DNA from: Woeseiaceae bacterium
Lineage (GTDB): Bacteria; Pseudomonadota; Gammaproteobacteria; Steroidobacterales; Woeseiaceae
DNA: 64,000 nucleotides
Direction of reading: 5' to 3'
Assembly (NCBI GenBank): GCA_024640315.1
Contig: JAHEFF010000101.1
Location: 1 to 64,000, forward strand
Positions 21,551 through 32,137 of this stretch are shown here, in pieces. Under the pieces are notes generated by a model. It saw nothing but the letters and a program-made list of their open reading frames with translations. It was not told where the DNA came from and searched no databases. Numbering within the stretch: the stretch's first letter is position 1; every line of letters begins with the position of its first letter. The translations under genes were made by a program, and so were the position numbers.

Positions 21551-21850
21551 ATGGACCTATCCGAAACCCAGAAGAAGTTCCTGCGTGGCCTGGGCCACCA
21601 GTTGAAGCCAGTCGTTATCGTCGGTGATGCAGGCCTGACCGAATCCGTATTCAAGGAATTCCTGGCGACAATCGCGCATCATGAGCTCATCAAGGTTCGT
21701 GTTCGTGCAGGTGATCGCAACATTCGGGACGAGATCATTGCAGAACTGTGCGCCAAAGGTCCTGCCAACCTGGTGACACGTATCGGAAATGTCGCATTGC
21801 TATACAAGCGGAATGACGAAAAACCCCGCATCCCGCTGCCATTGAATTAG
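21551..21850 (+). CDS. yhbY: Ribosome assembly RNA-binding protein YhbY (CRM domain)
   Basis: Small single-domain CRM protein that associates with the 50S precursor. It has 99 residues. The CRM signature is clear: LRGLGHQLKPVVIVGDAGLTESVFKEF near the N terminus and HHELIKVRV with the GxxG-like AGDRNIRDEI loop. The ATG at 21551 begins MDLSETQKKF, the usual start; earlier in-frame starts would run into the promoter and rlmE. It is convergent with greA, 21 bases apart. Confidence 0.93.
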   Translation: MDLSETQKKFLRGLGHQLKPVVIVGDAGLTESVFKEFLATIAHHELIKVRVRAGDRNIRDEIIAELCAKGPANLVTRIGNVALLYKRNDEKPRIPLPLN

Positions 21851-21871
21851 CTCTTCAGCTTGACGCCGGCG

Positions 21872-22348
21872 CTAGACGTAACGTACCTCGATAATCTCGT
21901 ATTCCTTTTCGCCACCTGGCGCCGAAAAGACTATTTCGTCACCTTCATTCTTGCCAATCAATGCCCTGGCGATCGGCGACGTATAGGATATCAGTCCGGC
22001 ACTTATATCGGCTTCGTCTTCGCCGACGATTTTGTAGGTTATTTCCGAATCTGTCTGGACGTCGAGCAATTCGACTGTCGAGCCGAATACCACTTTGCCT
22101 CTTGCATCGATTTCAGTGACATCGATGACCTGAATATGCGAAAGCTTTCCCTCGATCTCCTTGATGCGACCCTCTATGAATCCTTGTTGCTCCTTTGCTG
22201 CGTGGTACTCGGCATTCTCCTTGAGATCACCATGTGCACGCGCCTCGGCAATCGCCTGAATCACCTGCGGACGATCCTCCGATTTCAGTTTCTGCAGTTC
22301 CTCACGCAGCAACTCGGCACCGCGAACCGTCATCGGCACTTTACTCAT
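21872..22348 (-). CDS. greA: Transcription elongation factor GreA
   Basis: Rescues backtracked RNA polymerase by stimulating transcript cleavage through the secondary channel. It has 158 residues, the standard length. The N-terminal coiled coil carries the acidic tip in [20 protein letters not shown] near residues 38-57, with Asp and Glu positioned for metal binding; the C-terminal FKBP-like domain has [16 protein letters not shown]. It overlaps carB by 4 bases, so it is translated in the carAB-greA transcript. Confidence 0.97.
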   Translation of the reverse strand: MSKVPMTVRGAELLREELQKLKSEDRPQVIQAIAEARAHGDLKENAEYHAAKEQQGFIEGRIKEIEGKLSHIQVIDVTEIDARGKVVFGSTVELLDVQTDSEITYKIVGEDEADISAGLISYTSPIARALIGKNEGDEIVFSAPGGEKEYEIIEVRYV

Positions 22349-25300
22349 GCCGCTACCTCTTTATGCAGATCCTGCAGTCGATTCACGTCACCGTCATCAA
22401 GATGCTCCAACGCGCTACAAGTCGCGATAGCGGCACCCAGGGTCGTGTAATAGGTAACCTTGGTACGAACTGCTTCAGCCCGGATCGATGCAGATTCACG
22501 GATAGCTTGCTTGCCTTCCGTCGTATTAACAATTAGTGATATTTCGCCGTTTTTGATCATATCCACAATGTGCGGCCGCCCTTCGCGAACCTTGTTGACC
22601 CCCCTGCATTCGAGGCCGGAATCATTCAGAAATTTCGCCGTACCATGCGTCGCCACAATCTCGAAGCCACGCGCTAACAGGATATTGGCCAATTCGACAC
22701 AGCCGGATTTATCACGATCCCGAACGCTGAGCAGCGCTGTACCCTCGGTTGGCAACAACACCCCGGATGCGAGTTGAGCCTTGGCGTAGGCTTCACCGAA
22801 TGATCGTCCAACGCCCATCACCTCACCGGTCGACTTCATCTCCGGACCAAGAATTGGATCGGCACCCGCAAACTTGATAAACGGGAATACGGCTTCTTTC
22901 ACCGAAAAATATTCAGGCACGCGCTGATTGACAATACCCTGAGCCTCCAGCGATTCACCGACCATAACACGGGCTGCTATTTTCGCCAGCGGCACGCCCG
23001 TTGCCTTGGATACAAACGGAACAGTACGAGATGCGCGTGGATTAACTTCAAGCAGATAGACGACGTCATTCTGAATTGCGAACTGAATATTCATCAGGCC
23101 GATAACGTTCAGACCCTTGGCCAGCTTGATGGTTTGTTCCACCAGGTCTTTCTGAACCTCATCGCTCAGGCTGAAAGGTGGAATAGAGCATCCGGAGTCG
23201 CCGGAATGGACGCCTGCCTGCTCTACGTGTTCCATAATGCCGCCGATGAGCACTCGCTCACCGTCGCAGATAGCGTCGACGTCGACTTCTGTCGCGAGAT
23301 CAAGAAACCGGTCAAGGAGAACCGGGCTGTCATTCGACACGCCTATCGCCGCTTCCATATACGCCGCGAGATCCTCCTCGCCGTGAACTATCTCCATCGC
23401 CCTTCCGCCAAGGACATATGACGGTCGCACAACCAACGGGTATCCGACATCAGCCGCCTTTGCCAGCGCCTCTTCCTGACTCCGCGCCGCACTGTTCGGC
23501 GGTTGCTTGAGCCCGAGGCCTTCAACCAGGTTTTGAAAACGCTCCCGGTCTTCGGCGAGATCGATTGAATCCGGCGACGTGCCAATGATCGGCGCACCCG
23601 CCGCTTCCAGGTCGCGGGCGAGTTTCAACGGCGTCTGCCCACCGTACTGCACGATCACGCCTTTTGGCTTTTCCTTGTCAATTACTTCCATTACGTCTTC
23701 GAACGTCAGGGATTCGAAGTACAGCCTGTCTGAAGTATCAAAGTCTGTGGAAACCGTTTCCGGGTTACAGTTAACCATGATGGTTTCGTAGCCGGACTCC
23801 CGCAGCGCCAACGCGGCATGCACGCAACAGTAGTCGAACTCGATTCCCTGGCCGATTCGATTCGGTCCACCTCCGAGAATCATCACCTTGGGGTTGTCGG
23901 TGGGTTCCGCCTCGCATTCCTCCTCGTAGGTCGAGTACAGGTACGCGGTGGTCGTCGCAAATTCGGCTGCACAGGTATCTACCCGCTTGAAAACCGGACG
24001 AACTCCGGCGTCGATGCGACGTTTGCGAATCACGTTTTCGTCCTGCCGCAACAGTGCCGCGATACGCGCATCTCCAAAACCCTTTCGCTTCAATTGGCGG
24101 AAACGCGCTTCGCTCAGCGCATCAATCCCGTCCCCGCGGATTTGTTTCTCATCGTTGATAAGATCTGCAATCTGTACGAGAAACCATGGATCTATGCCGG
24201 TCAGCGCCCCTACTTCCTCGACCGTGAAATCGTGACGCAGCGCGTCCGCAAGATAAAAAATGCGGTCGGCCCCGGGCAAGCGCAATTCTTGCCGCAGTTG
24301 GTCCTTGTCCTCTTCATCCACGAGCGCCCTGATTTTTTCGTCCAGCCCATTGACGCCGGTTTCCAGTCCGCGAAGTGCTTTCTGCAGGGACTCCTGGAAA
24401 TTCCTGCCCATTGCCATAACTTCGCCAACAGACTTCATCTGGGTCGTCAGCTTCGCGTTGGCGCCGGGAAACTTCTCAAAGGTGAAGCGCGGAATCTTCG
24501 TGACGACATAGTCTATCGTCGGCTCGAACGATGCAGGCGTTGCCCCTCCGGTAATTTCATTCTTTAATTCATCGAGCGTATAGCCAATCGCCAACTTGGC
24601 GGCTACTTTGGCAATCGGGAATCCGGTGGCCTTCGATGCCAGCGCTGATGATCGCGATACACGCGGGTTCATTTCGATAACCAATAGACGGCCATCTTCC
24701 GGATTTACCGCAAACTGTACGTTGGATCCACCGGTATCGACGCCGATCTTTCTCAGCACATCGATCGATGCGTTGCGCATACGCTGGTATTCCTTGTCCG
24801 TCAGCGTCTGCGCCGGTGCCACCGTGATGGAGTCACCTGTGTGAACACCCATCGGATCCAGGTTCTCAATAGCGCACACAATGATGCAATTGTCCTTCTT
24901 ATCCCGGACAACCTCCATTTCGAACTCTTTCCAGCCGATGACCGACTCTTCCAGCAGGACCTCGGTGGTCGGCGACATCTCCAGACCGTGCGAAACGATG
25001 CGCTGGAATTCCTCCTGGTTATAGGCGATCCCACCGCCGGTTCCGCCCATTGTAAATGAGGGGCGGATGATCGTTGGATAGCCAACCGTGGCCTGTTTCT
25101 CGATGGCCTCTTCCAGAGAATGTGCGATCTCCGCTTGCGGACTCTCGAGGCCGATTTCAGCCATTGCCTTACGGAATAGTTCCCGGTCCTCGGCCATGTC
25201 GATGGCCTCTCGAGACGCTGCAATCATCTCAACACGGTATTTGTCGAGCACGCCCTCGCGAACCAGGTCAAGGGCACAGTTAAGCGCGGTCTGGCCACCC

Positions 25301-25569
25301 ATGGTTGGCAGCAATGCGTCCGGTCGCTCCTTGGCGATGACACGCTCCAGCGCCGTCCAGTGTACGGGCTCGATATATACGGCGTCCGCGGTCTCGGGAT
25401 CCGTCATGATGGTTGCCGGATTTGAATTGACCAGGATGACCCGGAAGCCCTCCTCTTTCAGGGCCTTACACGCCTGCGCGCCGGAATAGTCAAATTCGCA
25501 GGCCTGGCCTATAACGATCGGGCCGGCGCCAATAATGAGGACGCTTTCTATGTCTGTACGTTTAGGCAT
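22345..25569 (-). CDS. carB: Carbamoyl-phosphate synthase large chain
   Basis: Makes carbamoyl phosphate from bicarbonate, ammonia and two ATP, for pyrimidines and arginine. It has 1074 residues, the family length. Two homologous ATP-grasp halves are visible, each with paired nucleotide motifs ([24 protein letters not shown] at the start, [21 protein letters not shown] near 560). A C-terminal allosteric MGS-like domain follows ([16 protein letters not shown] onwards). The carA-carB gap is 73 AT-rich bases. Confidence 0.98.
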   Translation of the reverse strand: MPKRTDIESVLIIGAGPIVIGQACEFDYSGAQACKALKEEGFRVILVNSNPATIMTDPETADAVYIEPVHWTALERVIAKERPDALLPTMGGQTALNCALDLVREGVLDKYRVEMIAASREAIDMAEDRELFRKAMAEIGLESPQAEIAHSLEEAIEKQATVGYPTIIRPSFTMGGTGGGIAYNQEEFQRIVSHGLEMSPTTEVLLEESVIGWKEFEMEVVRDKKDNCIIVCAIENLDPMGVHTGDSITVAPAQTLTDKEYQRMRNASIDVLRKIGVDTGGSNVQFAVNPEDGRLLVIEMNPRVSRSSALASKATGFPIAKVAAKLAIGYTLDELKNEITGGATPASFEPTIDYVVTKIPRFTFEKFPGANAKLTTQMKSVGEVMAMGRNFQESLQKALRGLETGVNGLDEKIRALVDEEDKDQLRQELRLPGADRIFYLADALRHDFTVEEVGALTGIDPWFLVQIADLINDEKQIRGDGIDALSEARFRQLKRKGFGDARIAALLRQDENVIRKRRIDAGVRPVFKRVDTCAAEFATTTAYLYSTYEEECEAEPTDNPKVMILGGGPNRIGQGIEFDYCCVHAALALRESGYETIMVNCNPETVSTDFDTSDRLYFESLTFEDVMEVIDKEKPKGVIVQYGGQTPLKLARDLEAAGAPIIGTSPDSIDLAEDRERFQNLVEGLGLKQPPNSAARSQEEALAKAADVGYPLVVRPSYVLGGRAMEIVHGEEDLAAYMEAAIGVSNDSPVLLDRFLDLATEVDVDAICDGERVLIGGIMEHVEQAGVHSGDSGCSIPPFSLSDEVQKDLVEQTIKLAKGLNVIGLMNIQFAIQNDVVYLLEVNPRASRTVPFVSKATGVPLAKIAARVMVGESLEAQGIVNQRVPEYFSVKEAVFPFIKFAGADPILGPEMKSTGEVMGVGRSFGEAYAKAQLASGVLLPTEGTALLSVRDRDKSGCVELANILLARGFEIVATHGTAKFLNDSGLECRGVNKVREGRPHIVDMIKNGEISLIVNTTEGKQAIRESASIRAEAVRTKVTYYTTLGAAIATCSALEHLDDGDVNRLQDLHKEVAA

Positions 25570-25642
25570 ACGTTCGGGATCGGCACCGTTTTATAATCAT
25601 GTTTGACTTTAATTATTCTTCGTAACTACTTGTTTAAATTAT

Positions 25643-26800
25643 CTATATTGCTACTGTCTTTTGACTGTTTTTTCGCTTGTATTCGTCCATATCGTTGATG
25701 AATCGCTCGAACAGGTGCAACACATCGTGCGGACCCGGGCTTGCCTCCGGATGGCCCTGGAAGCTGTACGCGGGCTGGTCTCTAAATGAGAGGCCCTGCA
25801 AAGAGCCGTCAAACAGCGAGGTATGCGTAATCTCCAGGTTCTCGGGCAGCGACTCGGGATCAACCGCAAAGCCGTGATTCTGACTGGTGATCATCACGCG
25901 ACCCGTTGCCAGGTCCTGTACCGGGTGATTTGCGCCATGATGACCGAATTTCATCTTCATGGTTTTCGCGCCGGCGGCGAGCGCGAGCAACTGATGGCCC
26001 AGGCAAATGCCAAATACCGGAACTGATGACCTGAGAATCTCCTGAATCGCCGCAATGGCGTAGTCACATGGTTCCGGATCTCCCGGACCATTCGACAGGA
26101 ACACCCCATCCGGAGCCAGCGCAAGCACCTCTTCGGCAGACGTCTTCGCCGGCACCACGGTCATGCGGCATTCAAGGTCCGACAGTATTCGCAGAATATT
26201 TCGTTTGACACCGTAGTCATATGCAACCACGTGGTATGGCGCAATCCGGCGGCTCATGATTCGGGACCGGTCACCAAAATTGGACCCGTAGCACCATTGA
26301 TACGATTGGTCGGTCGTAACAAATTTGGCCAGGTCCATTCCTACAATGCCGGGAAACTTGCTGGCGTGCTGGACAGCGATTTGAGGGTCTACATCGCCGG
26401 TCATAATGCATCCCGACTGGGCGCCCTTTTCACGCAGCAACCGGGTCAGCTTGCGCGTATCGATGTCGGCAATGGCAACCGTGTTGCCCGCCACGAGGAA
26501 ATCAGAAATGCTGCGCTCCGATCGCCAGCTGCTCGCGATCATCGAGCGGTCACGAATGATCAGGCCGGAGGCATGAGTTTTCGACGACTCCATGTCCTCG
26601 CTGTTGGTGCCGGTGTTGCCAATGTGAGGATAGGTGAGGGTTACTATCTGGCGGCAATACGATGGATCGGTCAGGATTTCCTGGTAACCAGTCATTGCCG
26701 TATTGAAAACGACTTCACCGATCGTTTTGCCTTCGGCGCCGACAGAAGTGCCCCGGAAGATAGTCCCGTCTTGCAGAGCCAGAACAGCGGGCGTACTCAA
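25643..26800 (-). CDS. carA: Carbamoyl-phosphate synthase small chain
   Basis: Glutamine amidotransferase subunit that supplies ammonia to CarB. It has 385 residues. The class I amidotransferase nucleophile is in [15 protein letters not shown], the catalytic His/Glu in [13 protein letters not shown], and the N-terminal domain carries [17 protein letters not shown] and [11 protein letters not shown]. The start is TTG at 26800 with AAGGA 8 bases upstream. A short palindrome (GGCCAATGGCC) sits in its leader near 26834. Confidence 0.97.
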   Translation of the reverse strand: MSTPAVLALQDGTIFRGTSVGAEGKTIGEVVFNTAMTGYQEILTDPSYCRQIVTLTYPHIGNTGTNSEDMESSKTHASGLIIRDRSMIASSWRSERSISDFLVAGNTVAIADIDTRKLTRLLREKGAQSGCIMTGDVDPQIAVQHASKFPGIVGMDLAKFVTTDQSYQWCYGSNFGDRSRIMSRRIAPYHVVAYDYGVKRNILRILSDLECRMTVVPAKTSAEEVLALAPDGVFLSNGPGDPEPCDYAIAAIQEILRSSVPVFGICLGHQLLALAAGAKTMKMKFGHHGANHPVQDLATGRVMITSQNHGFAVDPESLPENLEITHTSLFDGSLQGLSFRDQPAYSFQGHPEASPGPHDVLHLFERFINDMDEYKRKNSQKTVAI

Positions 26801-26869
26801 CAGCGATCCTTAAGATTCAAGCCAAAACCACAGGCCAATGGCCGGTCTATGCGTAATTCAGATGCACAA

Positions 26870-26898
26870 AAGCGGAAGGAGATTGCCTTCCGCTTGGG
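26870..26898 (-). terminator. Terminator after dnaJ
   Basis: A 10-bp stem, AAGCGGAAGG with CCTTCCGCTT (26870-26879 and 26886-26895), is followed on the minus strand by TTGTG after the final TT. It separates the dnaJ transcript from carA. Confidence 0.75.
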
Positions 26899-26954
26899 TC
26901 GTTAATACGACGGCGGTAGTTTACTCAAGCGGAGCCCGCGGCGCCAGTAGAATT

Positions 26955-28079
26955 CTACTGGCTGATTTTCTCGAAAAAGCGCTTGACGGTCTCCAGCCAA
27001 CCGCCGGCACGCGGGTTATGTTGCTCCCCGCCGGCACCGACGAGATTCTCAAATTGTATTAACAGCGATTCCTGTTCAGGTGTCAGGTGAACCGGCGTTT
27101 CGACCGCCACCTTGGCGAACAAATCGCCGGTTCGGTGGTCCCGGACGGTGGTCACACCCTTGCCCCGCAAGCGGAAGACTTTGCCGGACTGCGTGCCTGC
27201 AGGAACCTTCAGCGACACGTTGCCGTTCAGCGTGGGCAGCTCCACTTCGCCGCCGAGCGTCGCACAAGCGAAGCTGATCGGCACTTCACAGGAGAGATCC
27301 GATCCCGCTCGCTCAAATATCTTGTGCGGTGTCACCCGAATCTCGACGTACAAGTCGCCCGGCGGACCACCATTGCGACCGGCCTCCCCTTCGCCGGACA
27401 GCCTGATCCGGTCACCGTCATCGACCCCGGCAGGCACTTTGACGTTGAGAGTCTTCGTTTTTGACACGCGACCCCGACCGTGACATTTCTTACAGGGATT
27501 GGAAATTACCGTACCGGCACCCTTGCAGGCAGGGCAGGTTTGCTGAATTGAAAAGAAACCCTGTTGCATCCGAACCTGGCCGGCGCCGCCACATGTGGTG
27601 CACTTCACCGGGTCGGATCCTTTCTCCGAGCCATTGCCATCACATTCATTGCAGACGACTTGCGTTGGCACGTCGATAGTGACCGCATCGCCCTTGACCG
27701 CACGTTCCAGGTCCAGTTTGAGTTCGTATCCTAAGTCGGCACCGCGAAAAACCTGGCTCGCGCCACGCCGGCCGCCGCCGAAAATGTCGCCAAAGACATC
27801 GCCGAAAATATCGCCGAAGCCCTCAGCTCCGTAACCGGCTCCGCCGGGTCCGGTGCGGACACCTTCATGACCAAAGCGATCGTAAGCAGCCCGCTTGTCA
27901 TCGTCCTTCAGGACCTCATAGGCCTCTTTGGCTTCCTTGAACCTGGCTTCGGCATCCTCGTCATCAGAATTCCGATCCGGGTGATATTTCATGGCAAGAC
28001 GTCGATACGACTTCTTGATTTCTGCCACTGACGCACCTTTGGTTACGCCGAGGACTTCATAGTAATCACGCTTTGCCAT
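26955..28079 (-). CDS. dnaJ: Chaperone protein DnaJ
   Basis: Hsp40 co-chaperone that delivers substrates to DnaK and stimulates its ATPase. It has 374 residues: the J domain (1-70) with HPD in MKYHPDRN, a Gly/Phe-rich linker with repeated [14 protein letters not shown]-like text, a zinc domain of four CxxCxGxG repeats ([32 protein letters not shown]), and the C-terminal client-binding domain. It lies 69 bases after dnaK with a hairpin between. Confidence 0.98.
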   Translation of the reverse strand: MAKRDYYEVLGVTKGASVAEIKKSYRRLAMKYHPDRNSDDEDAEARFKEAKEAYEVLKDDDKRAAYDRFGHEGVRTGPGGAGYGAEGFGDIFGDVFGDIFGGGRRGASQVFRGADLGYELKLDLERAVKGDAVTIDVPTQVVCNECDGNGSEKGSDPVKCTTCGGAGQVRMQQGFFSIQQTCPACKGAGTVISNPCKKCHGRGRVSKTKTLNVKVPAGVDDGDRIRLSGEGEAGRNGGPPGDLYVEIRVTPHKIFERAGSDLSCEVPISFACATLGGEVELPTLNGNVSLKVPAGTQSGKVFRLRGKGVTTVRDHRTGDLFAKVAVETPVHLTPEQESLLIQFENLVGAGGEQHNPRAGGWLETVKRFFEKISQ

Positions 28080-28102
28080 GCCTGGAGCTTCTTAGTTAAG
28101 AA

Positions 28103-28124
28103 TCGGGCGCCTTACGGCGCCCGA
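28103..28124 (-). promoter_or_regulatory. Intercistronic hairpin between dnaK and dnaJ
   Basis: The perfect 9-bp stem TCGGGCGCC/GGCGCCCGA closes a 4-base loop. On the minus strand it is followed by TTCTTAAC rather than a T run, so it looks more like an mRNA-stability or partial attenuation element that keeps dnaJ below dnaK than a full terminator. The role is inferred. Confidence 0.55.
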
Positions 28125-28148
28125 ATTGGTTACAGAGATTCTCAGATC

Positions 28149-30074
28149 TTATGCTGATTTAGACTCATCGTTGCCGTCGACTTCTTCAAATTCCGCGTCG
28201 ACAACATCCTCTCCACTGCTGCCGGCTTCCGCTGAACCTTCCGCGCCTTCGGCCGCCTGCTCCGCATAGAGTTTCTGCGCCACCGCCGCAGATGCCTCGC
28301 CCAGTGCAGCGGTCTTCGCCTCGATGGTTTCCTTGTCACCGTCATCAAGAACAGCTTTGAGATCCGAAACCGCGTTCTCGACCGCAAGACGTTCCTCACC
28401 GCTGACTTTGTCGCCAGCTTCGCTGAGCGTCTTCTCGGCAGCGTGAATCAGTCCATCTGCCTGGTTTCTCGCATCGACGCGCTCACGGAACTTCTTGTCT
28501 TCCTCGGCATGGCTGGCAGCATCCGAGACCATCTGATCGATCTCTTCGTCAGACAACCCGCTGGATGCCTTGATCACGATGTTCTGGCTTTTCCCGGTCG
28601 CCTTGTCTTTGGCAGACACATTCAGTATGCCGTTTGCGTCAATGTCGAACTGAACCTCGATTTGCGGCAGGCCTCTCGGTGACGGGGGAATATCCGCCAA
28701 ATCAAAGCGCCCCAGCGACTTGTTGTCCTGTGACCGCTCGCGCTCACCCTGGAGCACATGGATCGTCACCGCCGTCTGGTTATCATCCGCCGTTGAAAAA
28801 ACCTGGGTCTCATTGGCAGGAATCGTCGTGTTTTTGTCGATCAGCTTCGTCATGACTCCACCGAGTGTCTCGATACCAAGAGACAACGGCGTTACGTCCA
28901 GAAGCAGGACGTCTTTTACGTCGCCGGAAAGCACGCCACCCTGGATAGCAGCTCCAACTGCGACTGCCTCGTCCGGGTTGACGTCTCGCCGCGGCTCCTT
29001 GCCGAAGAAATTCTGCACCTCTTCCTGCACTTTGGGCATCCGGGTCTGCCCACCAACAAGAATAACGTCATCAATTTCGTTAACCTTGAGACCGGCGTCC
29101 GTCAGCGCCACTTTGCAGGGCTCGATAGTTCTTGCAACCAGTGCATCAACCAGCGACTCGAGCTTGGCCCGGGTTAGCTTAATGTTGAGATGCTTCGGAC
29201 CTGTCGCATCCGCAGTGATATACGGCAGGTTTACCTCCGTCTGTTGCTGCGTGGACAACTCAATTTTGGCCTTTTCCGCTGCTTCCTTCAGTCGCTGCAT
29301 CGCAAGTGCATCCTGCGTAATGTCGACACCGCTTTCTTTCTGAAATTCAGAGGTCAGGTACTCGATAATGCGAATATCGAAATCTTCTCCGCCGAGGAAC
29401 GTGTCGCCGTTCGTTGCCAGCACTTCAAACTGGTGTTCACCGTCGACTTCTGCGATTTCAATAATCGATATATCGAATGTACCGCCGCCCAGATCGAACA
29501 CGGCGATCTTGGCATCGCCGCGCTTCTTGTCCATGCCGTAGGCAAGTGCCGCGGCCGTCGGTTCATTAATGATGCGCTTGACGTCAAGTCCGGCGATCTT
29601 GCCTGCATCCTTTGTTGCCTGGCGCTGTGAGTCATTGAAATAGGCAGGAACAGTGACCACCGCTTCAGTTACTTCGACGCCAAGGTAATCTTCGGCGGTC
29701 TTCTTCATCTTCATCAGGACCCGCGCCGAGATTTCCGGCGGTGCCATGGCTTTTCCATTCGCCTCAACCCAGGCGTCGCCGTTGTCAGCCTTAACGATGG
29801 TGTAAGGAACCATGTCCATATCACGCTGGACGACGTCGTCTTCGAAACGACGGCCGATCAATCGCTTCACGGCATGCAAGGTGTTGCTTGGATTAGTGAC
29901 CGCCTGACGCTTCGCCGCCTGGCCCACCAGGACTTCGCCGTCCTTGCTGAACGCAACGATTGAGGGCGTGGTCCGGTCTCCCTCGCTGTTCTCGATCACG
30001 CGGGGCTTATCCCCTTCCATGACCGCGACGCAGGAGTTCGTGGTACCCAGGTCGATACCAATAACTTTACCCAT
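28149..30074 (-). CDS. dnaK: Chaperone protein DnaK (Hsp70)
   Basis: ATP-driven protein-folding chaperone. It has 641 residues. The nucleotide-binding domain shows [16 protein letters not shown] at the start, [16 protein letters not shown] near residue 195 and [11 protein letters not shown] near 340. The substrate-binding domain follows from about 390, with the [20 protein letters not shown] linker region. The tail ends in an acidic segment before [12 protein letters not shown], the Gram-negative style ending. It follows grpE and has its own heat-shock promoter. Confidence 0.98.
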   Translation of the reverse strand: MGKVIGIDLGTTNSCVAVMEGDKPRVIENSEGDRTTPSIVAFSKDGEVLVGQAAKRQAVTNPSNTLHAVKRLIGRRFEDDVVQRDMDMVPYTIVKADNGDAWVEANGKAMAPPEISARVLMKMKKTAEDYLGVEVTEAVVTVPAYFNDSQRQATKDAGKIAGLDVKRIINEPTAAALAYGMDKKRGDAKIAVFDLGGGTFDISIIEIAEVDGEHQFEVLATNGDTFLGGEDFDIRIIEYLTSEFQKESGVDITQDALAMQRLKEAAEKAKIELSTQQQTEVNLPYITADATGPKHLNIKLTRAKLESLVDALVARTIEPCKVALTDAGLKVNEIDDVILVGGQTRMPKVQEEVQNFFGKEPRRDVNPDEAVAVGAAIQGGVLSGDVKDVLLLDVTPLSLGIETLGGVMTKLIDKNTTIPANETQVFSTADDNQTAVTIHVLQGERERSQDNKSLGRFDLADIPPSPRGLPQIEVQFDIDANGILNVSAKDKATGKSQNIVIKASSGLSDEEIDQMVSDAASHAEEDKKFRERVDARNQADGLIHAAEKTLSEAGDKVSGEERLAVENAVSDLKAVLDDGDKETIEAKTAALGEASAAVAQKLYAEQAAEGAEGSAEAGSSGEDVVDAEFEEVDGNDESKSA

Positions 30075-30116
30075 GATTAGTATTCTCCGATTCGATTAAT
30101 TTCAAAACTGGTCTGT

Positions 30117-30144
30117 ACGTGGGGCCTTGAGAGGCCGATTCAAG
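30117..30144 (-). promoter_or_regulatory. Sigma-32 (RpoH) promoter upstream of dnaK
   Basis: On the minus strand CTTGAAT (30144-30138) is followed after 13 bases by CCCCACGT (30124-30117). This matches the RpoH consensus CTTGAAA-N11-16-CCCCATNT with two mismatches in all. The element sits about 43 bases upstream of the dnaK ATG. Confidence 0.75.
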
Positions 30145-30171
30145 CGCTTTTGCCTCCCAAAACGGCCGATT

Positions 30172-30774
30172 TCATCCTTTTTTGCTTGTTTCGGCCGGTT
30201 CCGAGGCGACAACGACCCTTGCCGGACGCAACAGGCGACCATTCAGCGCGTAGCCTTTCTGAAACACGTTGATCACGCTCCCCGGCTCAACCGTGTCCGA
30301 CGGTTGCATCGTCATGGCCTCATGCAGATTCGGATCGAATGGCTCACCCTGCGGGTCCAGCTCTTCGATGCCAAAACGCCGCAAGACCGTGCCGAGGAGT
30401 TTCAGCGTGGCCTCGTTGCCCTCTATCAGGCTTTCGATGCTGGCATCTCTCTCGGCGACCTGCGCCATTTCCAGGCTGTCACAAACTGCAAGGAGGTCAG
30501 TTGCGAATCGCTCGAGCGCGAATTTGTGCGCGTTTGCAACCTCCCGTTCGGCCCGTTTACGTATGTTCTCCAGTTCCGCCAACGCGCGCAGGTACTTGTC
30601 CCAGTTTTCGTCAGCTTTGGCCTGGAGTTCGGCCAGCGGATCGTCGCTGGCACCCTCCCCGGCAGCAGCAGCCGTTTCCTCTTCAGTATCAACGGGTTCA
30701 GCAGCTTCAGCGGTCATTTCGGTGTCTGAGCTTGCGGCTTCGTCCTCATGGGAACGATCGGGCTCTGCATTCAT
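30172..30774 (-). CDS. grpE: Nucleotide exchange factor GrpE
   Basis: Releases ADP from DnaK. The ATG at 30774 gives 200 residues starting MNAEPDRSHED; this start is chosen because the likely heat-shock promoter ends only about 10 bases before the more upstream ATG (30831). Residues 1-50 are acidic and probably disordered; then comes the long dimerising helix (LAELQAKADENWDKYLRALAELENIRKR) and the C-terminal beta domain with FDPNLHEAMTMQPSD and VFQKGYALNGRLLRPARV. Confidence 0.95.
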   Translation of the reverse strand: MNAEPDRSHEDEAASSDTEMTAEAAEPVDTEEETAAAAGEGASDDPLAELQAKADENWDKYLRALAELENIRKRAEREVANAHKFALERFATDLLAVCDSLEMAQVAERDASIESLIEGNEATLKLLGTVLRRFGIEELDPQGEPFDPNLHEAMTMQPSDTVEPGSVINVFQKGYALNGRLLRPARVVVASEPAETSKKG

Positions 30775-30842
30775 CGGTGATTTTGCTCCAGATTCGGCAT
30801 TCAGGAGCTGGCATGGCCGGCCCCGTTTCAAGGATGCGGGAA

Positions 30843-30870
30843 TTGTGGGACTACGGCTGCAAATATCAAG
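30843..30870 (-). promoter_or_regulatory. Sigma-32-like promoter upstream of grpE
   Basis: On the minus strand CTTGATA (30870-30864) is followed after 13 bases by TCCCACAA (30850-30843), a fair match to the RpoH pattern. A second CTTGAAA, a perfect -35 box, occurs at 30833-30827 but lacks a well-spaced -10. Confidence 0.5.
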
Positions 30871-30917
30871 GGTTTGGGCGAATTATTCGCCGCCAACAAA
30901 CCCCACCCTGATCTTGC

Positions 30918-31991
30918 TTATCGCTCGCCGCCCGGATTGAGGGTGGATTCCAGCAGTCTGGCAGTGATATCGACGATCGGCACCACCCGATCGTAGGCCA
31001 TCCGGGTAGGACCGATCACGCCAAGCACTCCAATGTGCTCATCGTCAACGTGATAAGGCGCCGTCACCACACTGCAATTGTCGAGAATCTGGTAACCGGA
31101 TTCCCGGCCGATGAACACCTGGACTCCGCTGGCATTTATGCTTTTGTCCAGCAGGTTCAGCATGAACTGCTTCTTGGAGAAGGCATCGAAGAGCCGCCTG
31201 AGCGTCTCGACGTCGGACAGTTCGGCGAAATCCATCAGGTTGGTTTCACCGGCTACCAAAAACTCTTCTTTCGGCGCGGCGGCACCCTCCATTGCCGACT
31301 GAGCAACCGAGATGATGTCCATCATGGTCTGGTTCATTGAATCCCTGGTTCGTTCCAGGTCGTCAATCAGGCCTTTGCGAATATCAGCCAGATCCTTTCC
31401 GACGTAGTTTTCATTGATGTAATTGGCCGCGCGCTGCAGTTCTTCCTTGGTTTGAGGTTGTTCCGTATGCAGCACCCGGTTTTGCACCTCCCGGTCATTG
31501 ATGACCAGGATGGCCAGTACCCGGCTGTCAGACAGGGAAAGAAATTCGATCTGGCGGAGAATTGATTTGTGGCCCTTGGGTATCGACACCACCCCGGCAA
31601 GGCTGGTGACCTCCGACAGCATGTTGGATACGGAATCGAGTAGCGAACTCGGATCACCCGCCTGTCGGTCGAGCCGGCTTCTCAGTCTCTCAATATCGGT
31701 TTTTTTCGGCAGCTTGTAGCGGATCAGCGAATCAACGAACAGACGATATCCCTGCGGGGTGGGAATGCGGCCCGCGGAAGTATGTGGCGCGGCGATCAAT
31801 CCAAGCTCTTCGAGATCCGACATTACGTTACGGATCGTGGCCGGGCTGAGTTCCATACCGGAATTTCGCGACAGGGTTCTCGAGCCAATGGGCTGGCCAT
31901 CCCGGATAAAACGCTGAATCAGAACTTTGAGAAGTTGCTGTGCGCGTTCATTAGGTAGCTGAGGAGTCGTTTCCGTAGACATTCGCGCCAT
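30918..31991 (-). CDS. hrcA: Heat-inducible transcription repressor HrcA
   Basis: Winged-helix repressor that binds CIRCE elements when folded with GroEL's help. It has 357 residues. The N-terminal DNA-binding domain contains PIGSRTLSRNSGMELSPATIRNVMSDLEELGLI (about 35-70), followed by SAGRIPTPQGYRLFVDSL and a GAF-like dimerising region; the C-terminal GVIGPTRMAYDRVVPIVD is conserved. Two ATGs (31991 and 31982) are possible. No CIRCE repeat was found near this gene or before grpE or dnaK. Confidence 0.95.
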   Translation of the reverse strand: MARMSTETTPQLPNERAQQLLKVLIQRFIRDGQPIGSRTLSRNSGMELSPATIRNVMSDLEELGLIAAPHTSAGRIPTPQGYRLFVDSLIRYKLPKKTDIERLRSRLDRQAGDPSSLLDSVSNMLSEVTSLAGVVSIPKGHKSILRQIEFLSLSDSRVLAILVINDREVQNRVLHTEQPQTKEELQRAANYINENYVGKDLADIRKGLIDDLERTRDSMNQTMMDIISVAQSAMEGAAAPKEEFLVAGETNLMDFAELSDVETLRRLFDAFSKKQFMLNLLDKSINASGVQVFIGRESGYQILDNCSVVTAPYHVDDEHIGVLGVIGPTRMAYDRVVPIVDITARLLESTLNPGGER

Positions 31992-32035
31992 TACTTGAAA
32001 TGTAACCCCAACTCAGTGTGATAGGGTGAAACAAA

Positions 32036-32063
32036 AGTGTACAGCGGCTTGGCGGGTGGTCAA
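32036..32063 (-). promoter_or_regulatory. Sigma-70 promoter for hrcA
   Basis: On the minus strand TTGACC (32063-32058) is followed after 16 bases by TACACT (32041-32036), about 45 bases upstream of the first hrcA ATG. It suggests hrcA has a housekeeping promoter while grpE and dnaK use heat-shock promoters. Confidence 0.5.
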
Positions 32064-32137
32064 GCATTTGCAACAATCTCGTGAGGGATTCGCCACACCA
32101 AGCCAGCGTCGCAAGCCGCATATGATTTGACCTGTCT

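Noticed and set aside
31025-31045. CIRCE-like GCACTCCAATGTGC within hrcA
   Set aside because: The arms are only 4 bases, the spacing is wrong for CIRCE, and it is inside coding sequence.
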